Shown in pieces: positions 24,001-36,100 of a stretch of 64,000 bases of DNA. Below the pieces are notes generated by a model. The model was not told the DNA's origin. It was given only the letters and a program-made list of their open reading frames with translations, and ran no database searches. The stretch lies in the NCBI RefSeq assembly GCF_964204645.1, contig NC_134026.1, positions 27,298,650 to 27,362,649 of the forward strand, written 5' to 3'. This DNA comes from Tubulanus polymorphus. Its lineage: Eukaryota > Nemertea > Palaeonemertea > Tubulaniformes > Tubulanidae. The translations under genes were made by a program, and so were the position numbers. The first letter of the stretch is position 1; every line of letters begins with the position of its first letter.

Positions 24001-27000
24001 GATGTTCTAAATTATGTGTGAGGGTGCCGAATGTAGTGGTCTGAGAAGCTCTGAAATCTATCCACAATCAGGAAAACTCACATTGCACAGGCATAGCAAA
24101 TCTCTGAACCCTGGATGAAAATTTGTACACAAAATATATCATATTTATTCAATGAAGCATGTGACATTTTATGTTTCTTGCTGCTCATGCTTTTCGCATG
24201 TTTTCAGATCAAAAAGTCAGTTACCAAGTCTTCTACTTTCATTATTTAAAAAATATTTCTCTATGATTAAACATTCATGTAGCAACGAATGAGGAGCGAC
24301 AAGGTTGGCAAATAAATCTGATTTCTCACCACCACACTAGTGCATTTTGGATTTGAAATGTTGGTTCATTAGAAAAATTGGGGGAATTTATTTTCAAGAC
24401 CCATGTATCCTCTTCCTATTCCTCCTGTCTTTTCCTCTCCCTCCTCGATTCCTTTTGATTTTCTTTTCGTTGAGTGCATCGTTGTATTATGAAACCACTT
24501 GATATCGAATGATGTGGTTATTTATTTTTGTTGTAGAATAATAAAGTACAGAGTGTGAGCAGTATTTAGAATTGAATTTTATTTTCATGATCACTGTTCT
24601 GATAATGATGCAGATATTTTATTTCAGTTATTGCTGTGCAGCACATTTTTATGATATATTTTACAACACTGTTCTTTGATTGATTGAAGTTATTATGATG
24701 ATTTGATTTGGATTCCCAATTTGAATGTTTTTTAAATCAATGATTTGTATGTATTTAGGGTCCGGGAAGCAGTCGAGAGAAGTTGCTAGGTCGTCCAGAC
24801 AGTTCCAACCCCGACGGTCTCCTTAATGCAGGTGCCAACCATGGCTTAGATGAGGTTAAGATTAGTTTTCATTATTTCATGCTTTGGTATGGTCTAACTG
24901 CTTTGTCTTCCCTAATCTCCTTTGTAAAAAAAAAAAGAAACACTCTTACACGCATATTTGTTACCACAGCGCTTGAACACACTTTATGTATGTATTCCAT
25001 GTATTTGTATTCCAAATCTTTTTATGAAGTACCAAATTTTCAACAGTTATTCAGATCAATTCAAAATAATAGCATGTTGTTAAAAAAGTACATCATATTA
25101 TAATGAATTTATGTAAAAGATTGCTTGCTGGCATTTTTGTGTTTAGTTTTCTCTTCAGCCACTGTATGTCAGCACATGGTGCACATTATTTAGTCCTGAC
25201 ATACTTTAGTTAGAACTCGCTATTTAGATGCAGTACTGAGAATGTTTTCATCTATCATCAGTACATTTTTACGAAATGTCTTTATGTACATAATATGATA
25301 TATTATATGATTCTCTGTACAATGAAGTTTTGATAGTCTACACTAAATTCAATGTTTCTGTTTGGATGATTTGCATGTTGATAATGATAGATTAGTAGTA
25401 TTTTTTTCTATATCTCTGTGACATGCCTCCTTGTTGTCCATTGTTATTTGTTTACAAGAGAAAAAAATGTTTTACACAACCCATACCGAGCATGACAAAA
25501 TCCTGCTATTTACTTTACGGCAGGCGGAATCTCAACCAGATTTGCATATCCCAGTTAAGAGGCTGCCCGCTGCCTCCAGGTCATGGTTAGATCAGGTCAG
25601 TGTATTCTAATCAGGTGTTTTGGCAGTTTTCTCCATGGCAAATCAACTAAAATGAAATATATTCTATTCATATACATAAATAGTTCTTTACTACTAATTA
25701 TATTCTGGTGAAAAACTTAGTATATTTGCGTCCATTTGATGTCCTTTTACTAATGTCTCATCCGAAGCAGATTTAACTTTCCTATGTAGTCGTGATAAAT
25801 TAAAGTTACTACTATAATGATTTTGATGTGTAGAATGTTGCATCGATATTGTGAGAAAGATTTGATTTGACTTGTGTGTGTGTATAACAAAAGAACTTGT
25901 ATTCAAATAAACCATTCATCAAGATTCTTCCTAATTGGATACTATTTGCCGATGTAAGTTGTCGATTTATTTTCTCTAGTAATGAGTAGCCATTAGTGAA
26001 GAATAATGAATTGAAAAAAAAAACCAATTTGCCCTTAGCAACATTCTTCGCTGAGCTTCATAATTGTGTTTGCCATGGAGTATTACTGGGGCCACCAGAT
26101 TGTTTTGTTTCTGATTTCGTGGTAGCACTGACCTGTTAACAACTCCTGCTCATTCATATATGGGTGCAGTCTCTACCATATCGTTCAATTTGTACATTTT
26201 TGCCATAGCTATTTTTGAATATTGAATAACTGTAGATTTTTCCACGTCTTTATTTTTAACGTGAGCAATCTACCTTCCGAATAACAATGTGATGCGTTTG
26301 TGGCATACCGGTATGTCATTTGACCCATTATACACCTGAGTCGAGCTGTTACTTGACTGATTGATCTTCCATGCTATTTGAAATTATGAAGGATTATTGC
26401 TAGTGTTGTACCAATGATGCTTACTGTCCATGTCTCTAGCCTTCAGATCAATTGTATAACATAATTGTTGGCACGATTTGGATGGAACTGGTGAAAGCAT
26501 ACAACATTCCATTAAAACAAATGAAACTGATGATGTTCATCAAGGAATGAGTCTGGGTTTTTAACAGGTCCCTTACATGCTGCCTTAGTGATGCTAATAA
26601 TCATTCAATCAATATCAATTTTCTATGGGCTTCAGGTAGTGTTTGCACTATTGTCCTAAATGATATATTCATCCCATCATCACTAGAATAATTTTCATCA
26701 TTCTGTTCCTCTTATCTTTAAATACCTTTGATCTTTTGCTTAAATACTTTGGTCCAAATAAAAATTTCTGTATTGGTTCAGATATTTCCTATCAATATCT
26801 TTTGGTTTGAAATTCATTCATTAAAACTTAAATAAAATTTCATCTATGTATCTATATTTTAATGTCATCGATCTTGTGAACTAATTTGGCTTTAGTATTA
26901 TACAAATATATTTTGAAATGCGGTGAAATAATATTGATATTTTGATTGTACAAACTTTATAACGCTTTGAATTTGAAGTTGGCCATCTCACTGACCTTTA

Positions 27001-30000
27001 CCCAAAGCATGCATTAGGGCTGAAGCTATGATGAGACATGGAAAGTCAGTTTGGCATGTTTATGGTGTATAATGGGTCTTCTCTTTGGGTTGCATATATC
27101 CAGCTTATAAAGTTTTCAGATCTTAGCTGGGCATATGTCACCAGACTATGTGGCTGGTTTTGTATCCATATCCAATGTTATGTGATGTTTAATGATTGGT
27201 TTATGATGTTGATGTTGGGATTTTTATGATAATAGGAGGAATGCAGTTTTCATTTTTTAGGGATTGAGAGGTGGTGATTACTTGAAATATAAATGGGAAT
27301 CCATTGTTGTGTGGTATGAATGACTGCGCATGAATCATATATATCATTAACCTGTACTATCTAGACAACCATGTTGCTGTATCAATATTTGTCCATGTTG
27401 CAATGGTATGAAATCAATTAACCTGTTGCACGTTAATGCTTGGATGAAAGTTTTTTACTAGTGAAGCGTCCACTAGCTCATCATTCCAGTAACATGATGT
27501 TTATACCGTACACATTACCGGTACCTGGTAATTTGTAGCCTTGTATGAAATGATAGTAACAAAGTTTTATTATTTGATTTATATCTAGATCAATCCTGAT
27601 GAAGCCGAACGTTCTGAAAAACATGTCAATAGCCCACCAAGACATGTACTTAGACCTGGAGAGGTAAGAATCATTCATTAAATTGATGCTTGTTCATCCA
27701 CCAGTAGTAGTCCCTATGCTGAACAACCTGTACGGTTAGTTTGATTTGGTGATGGTTTCAAATTTATTGTTTTTCATATTTATTCATATATTTATGTTTG
27801 TATGTATTATTTTTCTGTACTGTTCATGTTTTCTCTGATTAGCAGTTACCTAACCATTTATTCCCTCTTAAAATTTTCAACCTCACTGCATTTTGGAACT
27901 AGGACTTTTGTCTCCTATTCATATAAGACCATACGTCAAAAACTATTTGTGTATTCCATGTTGTAACTATTAAGTAGTTATGTTTATTTATTGCTAAAAA
28001 ATGTATGAATCTTTTATTTTGGATCTAATAACAAGTATTCTGTGGATTGCTAATCAGTTAAATGCAATTAGTATGTTCCGTTGAGTAAGGTTACGTTGAA
28101 ACTGCATGTAGTAAAAGATTGTTGTATGTCACGCTCAATCAATGTGTTACAGCGGGGTTCAGCATACGGCCGACCAATATCTACTGGTCCTGATTCTGAA
28201 CGCGGAGAAAGGGGCTTAAAAACTGGTCGACCAGTAAGTACCCAGCGGACAATCACACTACATTCTTGCGATTGTAACAATTCATTAACCACTAAAACAG
28301 GTTTACAGTTGCATTCTCAAATATAAGAATACAATGGCGGCTGTTAAAGGATGGTTTTATTATATGAATATACTTTGAGACTGCAATTGATATCATCACA
28401 ATGTAATCTGAACCAGCACACTTTGTACATATCATTAGCTGAAAACTAATTGTGTTCTTCTAACCCTCTGTTGCTTGTCCAATTAGTCAGCAGATGAAGG
28501 TGTTGATTCTGATAATGATCACAACAAAACTATTGATTCAGACCCTGAACAGGCAGGAGAGGTAACTTCAGTGTTGTTTCCAAGATTTCTTTGCAATCAT
28601 GAAGTCTTGCAAATTCATTTGGTTGCAGGAAATGTGAATGAATGTTGTCTTCAGTGTTACCTTTTACATGTCAATACAGCATTTCTATTTTATCGTGCAA
28701 TACCATACACTGCAGAGATTTTGCTTTCCTTCATTAAATACACTAGAATGAATGAAAATTCATATTCATTTGAGTTGATAGGAGTAATTCTGCCAGTCAG
28801 GAAGGCCTTGATTGATTCATGGTTTACGATTTATTAGCAGGCAATGTACCGATTCCACATGTACGATGCTGTAGCCAATTTTAGTTTTATTTTTTAGGCA
28901 TTTATCCCCCCTTATGCATGCTATTACTAATATCTTCTTTCTTAAGAATAAACAATAATATTTCATGGAGTTTCTTACATAGAATTGTGGCTAATAATCT
29001 GCTTGGTTTACCAAATTCGTTGCATTCTGTTCAATTATGTCATCTCTATTTTCATAATTGTATGTTATTGTGTCGCATATACTGACAATTTATTGCTCAG
29101 AGCAGGAAGTATGATCTCTTCCATTGATTATTTACAATTTCGGACACTATGAAGCACACTCCACTTATATACATGACTTGCTCAGGAAATAAATGAAAAC
29201 TTAACATGATTATGAATTTAGAAAGACAAATCCATAGCTGCTTGAAATAATAATTCATTATTGAGTTTCTGAGGGCTTCACTCAACAATTTGTTCCATCA
29301 TGAAAATATGATCGAAAAGATTGCAAGGATTGAAACTATATGACAATTAGCGATGTTAGCCCTTGAATCTGAATGTTGTCACCACGGTGGTTGTGAAATA
29401 TTGACCCAGTGCCTTGTTTCCCTTTGATTACAGCCTCCCACTGTTAATACAGAACGCACCAAATATGACCCTTATGTTGATGTAGAAACTAAACCTACCA
29501 CCGTGGTGCCAACAGTTCCAACTGAGACACAATATTTACGCTATGAACTCGAGGGGGTCAGTGGCTCTGAAGGTATCAGTACATTTATAAGTGGGGATTC
29601 AGATCCTGCTCTAGATGGCCATACGGTTAATACTACAGCTACGGTAAGCATAGTTCTAGACTGTGTGAAGTTATTATCCATAAACCTTCCAGTTAAAAGC
29701 TACAAGCATGTTATGTTTTTTGATTGGTTCAAAACAGAGAATGAAATGAAGCGATAGATTTCTATACATGGTCGCTTAGAAGAAACAGAATATACGTCCA
29801 AAGCTAGGCTTTTTTTGAAAATTGTTTAGATTCATTTCATAGAGTTGCTGGCACCCACCCGCTGAAAAAATGTGGAATGGTCAATGGGCTTTTAGTAGTT
29901 CAGTTGCTTGTTAAGATTTGTCGTTAAGTTTTAGTTAGAATCATAAGCAGTACTGTACTATGTAAGAATGCAATTTTGATAATGATAGTAGCTACAATGT

Positions 30001-30376
30001 ATTTTGTTTTTAAGTGACGATTTCGAATAGGTATATTGTTATAGCGTTAGTCATACTGAGGTAGAAACTGAAAGATTCACTACTAAGATATTTTCGACCA
30101 CATTTACTTGAACATTATTATATTCTACATTTTCAGTACGTTATGGACAAGAAAGCGGATGATGACTTTGATTTGGTATGTTAATTATATTATATTCTTT
30201 TTCATTCATTTCTTCATCTCGTTTGATTGTAGCAGTTTTGAACATTCTTACGATTGTTATAGGCGCTAACTGAAGCTATCAGACAGGCTACAGGCTTTGA
30301 TCCAGATACTACAGTTGCTGATGAGACCATCGAAAACATAGAGATTACAACGCAGAATCAAGAATCGGGAGTGTAA
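15094..30376 (+). CDS. Band 4.1-like protein (EPB41/EPB41L/coracle family)
   Basis: Twenty-one coding exons, all in phase, about 750 residues: 15094-15126, 17019-17147, 17755-17859, 17954-17996, 19150-19225, 19328-19549, 19899-19986, 20175-20327, 20754-20851, 20929-21098, 22081-22119, 23043-23215, 23595-23756, 24759-24854, 25524-25595, 27589-27663, 28153-28233, 28487-28561, 29434-29643, 30137-30175, 30263-30376. FERM domain from [16 protein letters not shown] to VEHHTFFR ([60 protein letters not shown]), then the FERM-adjacent region ([17 protein letters not shown]). The C-terminal domain is recognisable in [17 protein letters not shown]. Members link membrane proteins to the spectrin-actin cortex and build septate junctions. 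The middle exons are short, mostly phase 0 and acidic, typical of alternatively spliced cassettes. No spectrin-actin-binding segment was found. Exons could be missed in the 2-kb introns. Confidence 0.93.
18544..18754 (-). repeat. Single copy of the 225-bp dispersed repeat (intron of band 4.1 gene)
   Basis: Reverse complement of the unit that is tandem at 60793-61417. Shared blocks include GACTGGAGACTGGGCACGAG, AGTGAAATC(T/C)CAGCACAGC, AAACACAAGCTCAGTTGATC and CCACGCCAGTATAGATAATC. Overall match looks high with a few indels. No coding frame and no tRNA-type B box was seen, so the element class is unknown. Confidence 0.88.
22712..22854. mobile_element. Small inverted-repeat element (MITE-like, CAGTAAACCTC ends)
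   Basis: A 143-bp block in an intron of the band 4.1 gene starts CAGTAAACCTCACCTAACTCGG and ends with the near reverse complement (CCGAATAAGGCGAGGTTTACTG). The centre has no open frame. The ends resemble those of pogo/Tigger-type non-autonomous elements, but the flanks are TA on the left and AT on the right, so a clean TA duplication is not shown. Confidence 0.6.
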
Positions 30377-31151
30377 AATTTCTCTTGGGTGTTTATGATT
30401 TTATACTTGTAAGGTGTGTACTTCCTTAATCTACTCGTTTTGAATTTTTTAAATTTTTTCTTTAATTGATCTATCGTTTTATGAAAAATGGTCTGTATGT
30501 TTTTAGGTTGATGGGACTGCTTTCTGTCAGTAGCATGCTGCTTTGTTAGGTGGACACAAATCCAGTGATGATGATAGTAATACAACCAAATATATACGTA
30601 CACTGTGTTCCTTTAGTAAACTCGCTTTGTTATTGTTCATATGCATCACGTTGTATACTCGTCTATCAGTGTTTCGTACAACAATATGCTGCCTTTCGAT
30701 ATAAAGAATACGTATATACATATTTCGACATATTTAAGAGACTCGACAGACGGAACAAACCTCTTAGAATCGATAGACAATGTCACCACCACTACTAAAT
30801 CAGGATACTTGGAGTTTGTTACATGGGACTGAAGCAGCTGGACATTGTAAATATTATTTTGCTGACGAATTAGGTTTCATTGATTTTACTCGACCAGACC
30901 ATGATTTCTTTGAATGTTTTGACATCATTTGGATATAATTATGGCTCTTAGTTTTAACTTACACGAGGTATCACATGCGATCTTCCTTCCTCATAATGTG
31001 ACCAAGTGTCAAATTTGGAACTTAAACAACAGTCTGTCGGCAGTAAAATCATTCGAAAATTGCTTATTAATCTAAACTTCTTGTATAAATTAAGTCACAG
31101 AAGATTGCATTGTACATCATATTTTTGATCATAATATATACTATACATAAA

Positions 31152-31188
<37 letters not shown>

Positions 31189-33192
31189 ATTACATATTAT
31201 CATTTTACCTGTAATGTATAAAATGTCACGAATGTAGTATTGTAGCTTGTCTTAGAATTCATTACTCATGTATGACCTTACCGGTATATATATTGAATAT
31301 GAGAATATTATATATATTTTATGCAGATTGCCCATGCGACATGTTTGTTCTTGAATAGAAGCAGATGATTATAGTTTTATTAGCTTTTCAATTCATTGCG
31401 TTTTGATATAAAAATGGTATCGTTAAATTTTGCAATCGGTATGCTGCTGAAGTATATTATTAATAGATTAATGGATGGAAATGATATGGGTCAAAATCAG
31501 ACGTTCCGAATACTTTTTCAGTTGATATTGGGATATTGGGTTTGATGATACTTTTTAACATTTGTCTCTTAATTCTAAGCCGTCCCAGAGAAATATTTCT
31601 GAATCATTTCATCAAAAATTATAGTACAAAATTCCAATTTTGATATGGTGTAACTGAACAACTGTATACTAAGGGCGTTAAGTATGAAATATGTATGTAA
31701 TTGGGTCCATTAGTTTTACTGATATGTTGCTGTACTTTGTAACATCAGTGTATTCGGCATAACATTGGATTGCCAATAACCAATGAGATCGCTTTGTGCC
31801 AAATTCACTGGCTGTTTATTTTATCCATCCATTTTTTTTTGTCATCGAAAAACCATTTCTTTTATTTCGAGGCTTTTGTATGATATATTGCATTTTATAT
31901 ACAAACAAAATTCGTTGTTAGCCCAAGAATATATCATTGATTTAGTTTAAACGATTTCTAACTGTGTACAGGAATTTATATTGCTTATTATTCAAGATGG
32001 AAGAATTTGTTATCGCGTGTACATGTAATTCAGAAACTCCATTCTAAAGCTTAGTGTCTAAACATTGAAAAACTAAATCTAAATCCCTGATCTTTTTGTC
32101 ATCAATTGCATTTTGAAATAGAAAACAGAATTGGCAACTGTAGCCTACTGGCTGCAGTTGAAGAAAGAATGAAAATATGGTCTAGTTACATATAGGCAGC
32201 AATGTACCGGTATTAAAAATGTATCTCATGACATTCACGTCTAACAATATATAGGACATTTCCACCCAATGAATGATGTACTGGTACGTAGGTCAGGGAT
32301 TAAATGAAATGATTATGTGGCTACACCTTAATACTCATCAGCGTGCATTGTTGTCTTACATATTGCAGTAAAATCTTAATACAAGTTTTTATGAATAAAT
32401 CGATGCTGATTGACGAATTTTCTCTTAGAAATTTCGCAGAATGTTTTAGTACAAAAATGGGATGTTGATTATATTAGTGGTATCGAGATGGTGTTTCAAA
32501 TTGTCTTTATTGGTAATTCTATCTCTTTAATTTTATGTGTCAATAATTCGGCATCATTGTGTCGCTTTTCGTATATAAAGATTTGGTTTTAAATCTGATG
32601 ACTTTTCTGTTTTTATTGTGAAATTCAGTGTGTTGTTGGTGTTAATTCATATGGCTATCTTAATATTATATAGCCTATACATGATAATTATATAGAAATG
32701 ATGAAGCCTTTTAAAGGCAAAATTGTCTACGTAAAATTTGGCGATATATCTGTATTTTATGCTTGGAAAAATAATAAAAGTCACATAATCCAAATATGCA
32801 TTGTTGTTTTGACTCGCATCACTGGCATCAGTACCTGCTGCCATCTAGTGTCGATAGTTAATTGGAGCTGCCTGTGATGAGTTGAAACGATTTTACGGCG
32901 TTGAAGAATAGGCCTATGTAAGAAATTGCCCCTTGGCTGGGTATTAAAACAGAACCACTGACGAATTTCGTGCCTAGGAACCTTTAATATTCCCAACATG
33001 CGTCCATCCATCCTCATGCCTCCCGTCTATCTCAACGAAAAAATTCTAGCCTGCCTTTTCTGGATGAGAGCCTGGCTGGCTATGAGAAATGTGGAATGAT
33101 GATGATAGCTGACTGAGCAAGTTCGCCAGATTCTGCCAACGTGTTGTTTCAGCGCCTATAGAGTCTTATTAGAGTGCACAAATTATTTTCAG
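30377..33192 (+). other. 3' flank/UTR of band 4.1 gene and spacer before SPO11
   Basis: No coding exon recognised. It holds an (ATT)n run at 31153-31186 and AATAAA hexamers at 32394-32399 and 32773-32778, either of which could end a long 3' UTR. The missing first exon of SPO11 should lie in the last part of this stretch; an ATG-containing frame at about 33009-33075 was considered but has no good donor. Confidence 0.5.
31153..31186. repeat. (ATT)n microsatellite
   Basis: About eleven uninterrupted ATT units in the probable 3' UTR of the band 4.1 gene. Confidence 0.95.
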
Positions 33193-36100
33193 GGATTCGG
33201 ACGACACAGTTTTGAAAAAGATAGAACAAATTATGCTATCCATTGTGAAAACTTTGAGCCTTGGTGAACCACCATCTCTACTCTATGATTCTCGTTCTAC
33301 TTGGGATAACATTAGGTAACCTGATTTAATTAGACTTACCCGGTATTTCAGAACATAGAACTGAGTTCTATGTCCAGAATAAGGCCTTTCGATCCCGGCA
33401 GTAGGCCTGAGCCTACTATTATTTTAGAGTTTTATTTTCTGGGTCACTTACCGCTGTATTTATTCAGTTTCCATGAAGAAACTGGTTTGCAAATGAAATT
33501 GAATCCATCTATGACGGTGCTGAAGTATAATGTGGCCACTTCAGTCAATAGATATGGTATGTATGCATGTCATTCCACATCAAATAAGTACTGGTATTGA
33601 TATTAAGTCAACTGAATGCTATTTTTAACTATTTTCACAGCACTTACATTGAAAGTTATCTCACTCATTTACAAATTGGTGCAAACAAATTCATTTTGCA
33701 CAAAAAGGTTAGGTACCAGTTCCTTTTCTATGTGATCTTTAATGGACCCTGGATTATCCAGTAGGCCTATATCTAGCTGTTTCAATAGTCTATCATATTT
33801 TTCAATTAAATCTAGAGATATATTTTACCAAGATAAAAACTTATTTGCAAGTCAAGCAGTAGTAGATGATATAATTGACAATATATCCTGTATGCTAAAA
33901 GTCCCTAGATGGCAGCTTCATGTGGTAAGTATCAAGTCGCCACCAAACCCCAGTGTATACCAGATTCTGTTTCTAGTCATGACTAGATTTCATCTAGGCT
34001 ATTCAGCAAGCTTCCATCTAGGCCTATTCCATTTTGCAGATAGCCACATCCAAAGGCTGCATAGCTGGTCAAATACAATATACAGAACAAGATGGAAATG
34101 TAGTTAATTGCAGTGCATCAAATTCTGTAAGAAATTGATAAAACTTTATCTAATTGAGGAGTGTTTTTAGTCATCAGTGTTCAATTCCTGTAATTAATGT
34201 GCTTTCATTGCATTTTTAGGGAGTATTGGTGTCATCAAATATAGTTGGACTTGAAAGTATACCCTTTCTTTGATTATTTCTTTCCATATCAGTAAAGAAT
34301 AGGCTTATTTAATCAGCTTTCAATTCCATTTGTGCGCAAATGTATTCATAGATGTCGGTGCATGATTAAAGTAAACCTGTACTAACATAGTCAGATAAAG
34401 GTATTCATTATATCTGCAGGTTTTTATGCCTTATCTTATCTAAACAGATATACGAACAAATGCAAAGTTGGTCTTGATTATTGAAAAAGATGCTACCTTC
34501 CAGAAGCTACTTGACGAGGGAATATGCCAGAAATTGTACCCATGTATTGTGATTACGGTACAGTAGAATGTCTTGATTCTGCACTATTTGCCATCATACC
34601 TATGGTGGAATAGCCTGATTGTGAAAAAAGCTAAAATTGTACAACATTTGAACATGAAATTGCCTTTTCGTTCTTGCTAATGAGAAAAAACCCATTAGAT
34701 GAATATTACTAGCCTGAATGGCGGGTAATCAGCAGTGCTTTTTAAGTAATGATCATTCCAAAAAGCAACTTGGAATAATGAATTAAATATTTCTATAGGA
34801 TCGCTTTTCACAAAGTGTTAGAAATCTTGAGCTTATTTGCTTTTGATTATATATTAACTTAGCTTCCATTTAACGGCGTATAAACTTAGGAAAATTGAAT
34901 TAATCGGCTCTGTGTCAAGCTGTTCCTAATGATTTGTTCGATGATTTCCAGATTCATTGAAAAAGTTTTCCTTAGAAAAGCCGCTAACCAATTTTGTTGT
35001 GTAGAAATTCTTGTATTTTTAGTCAGACACAGTCGTTAATGTCTCCTTACAGCACCATTTTCTATTAAAGAATGCGTTGGAGTCTTAATGAAGATCAATC
35101 AAGCTGAGAGAAAATCTTATCTATTAAAGAGTGCTAGCAGTCTGAGTACTTGCGCTGTCAACAAGATTAGAATCTGACATACAACGAAATCTAATTAGTT
35201 CTTGTCACAGTAGGGATGCTGAACGAAACTAGTATGAAATTATAGTTTACCTTGTTGACATAAATAGCTTCTGATCAGTTTCTACTTGATTGTTTGATCT
35301 TTTCAAGACATATATACTGTCGGCCTGTATTTGGTTTCATGATTGAGTTGTGCTAGTATCTCTTTGTTTCACTTCATTACATTAAATGTGTGAAGCAACT
35401 CGTGTGAACGTTGGGGGCACTTAACAGAGTGGCTCTCCTGTCTTCATGATAAGTAATTACGTTTGAACACATTACAGGAATTGACTTTTCAATTGCTGCC
35501 ATGATAAATGTGAAGCTCTTGTTTGCAATTTAACATTGATTAATTTGCCAGGAATCTATCGCTTGCATCCCATTGCATACCAAATCCCTACTAACAATTT
35601 CACAAATTTTGCTATCGTGTCATATCCAGAACTAGGTTGAATAATGATTTGTATTGGAATGCTATTCAACCAATTTTGTGATTAAGGAATGAAGTCTGTT
35701 GGGCCATTTCAAAAAGCGACCATATTTTTGATTAAATGGTGTTCAGTTCATCATGGTGATTACTGCTGTCTCCCGTGGCATTTCAGCTATAAAATTCCAT
35801 TCACAAATTGAATGCGTTATTCAGGTTTTCTGCTATAGCTACTAGATGTGTAATTTTCAATTGCAGGGAAAAGGTTTCCCAGATGTGAATACAAGATTGA
35901 TGGTGAAGAAGATTTGGGATATCTTTCATATCCCAATGTTTGCTCTCGTAGATGCTGATCCTCATGGTAAGTTGTTACCTGGTTATTGCTCCTCTCATCT
36001 AAGTCCCTCATGGGATATGAAAAAAAAATTTCTTTAAGACCAAAGTAATTGAAGATCTCAATCTTTTCAGGCATCGAAATTATGTGTATTTACAAATTTG

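Noticed and set aside
33009-33080. Candidate SPO11 first exon
   Set aside because: Frame ends in stops without a consensus donor and its residues do not match the family N-terminus.
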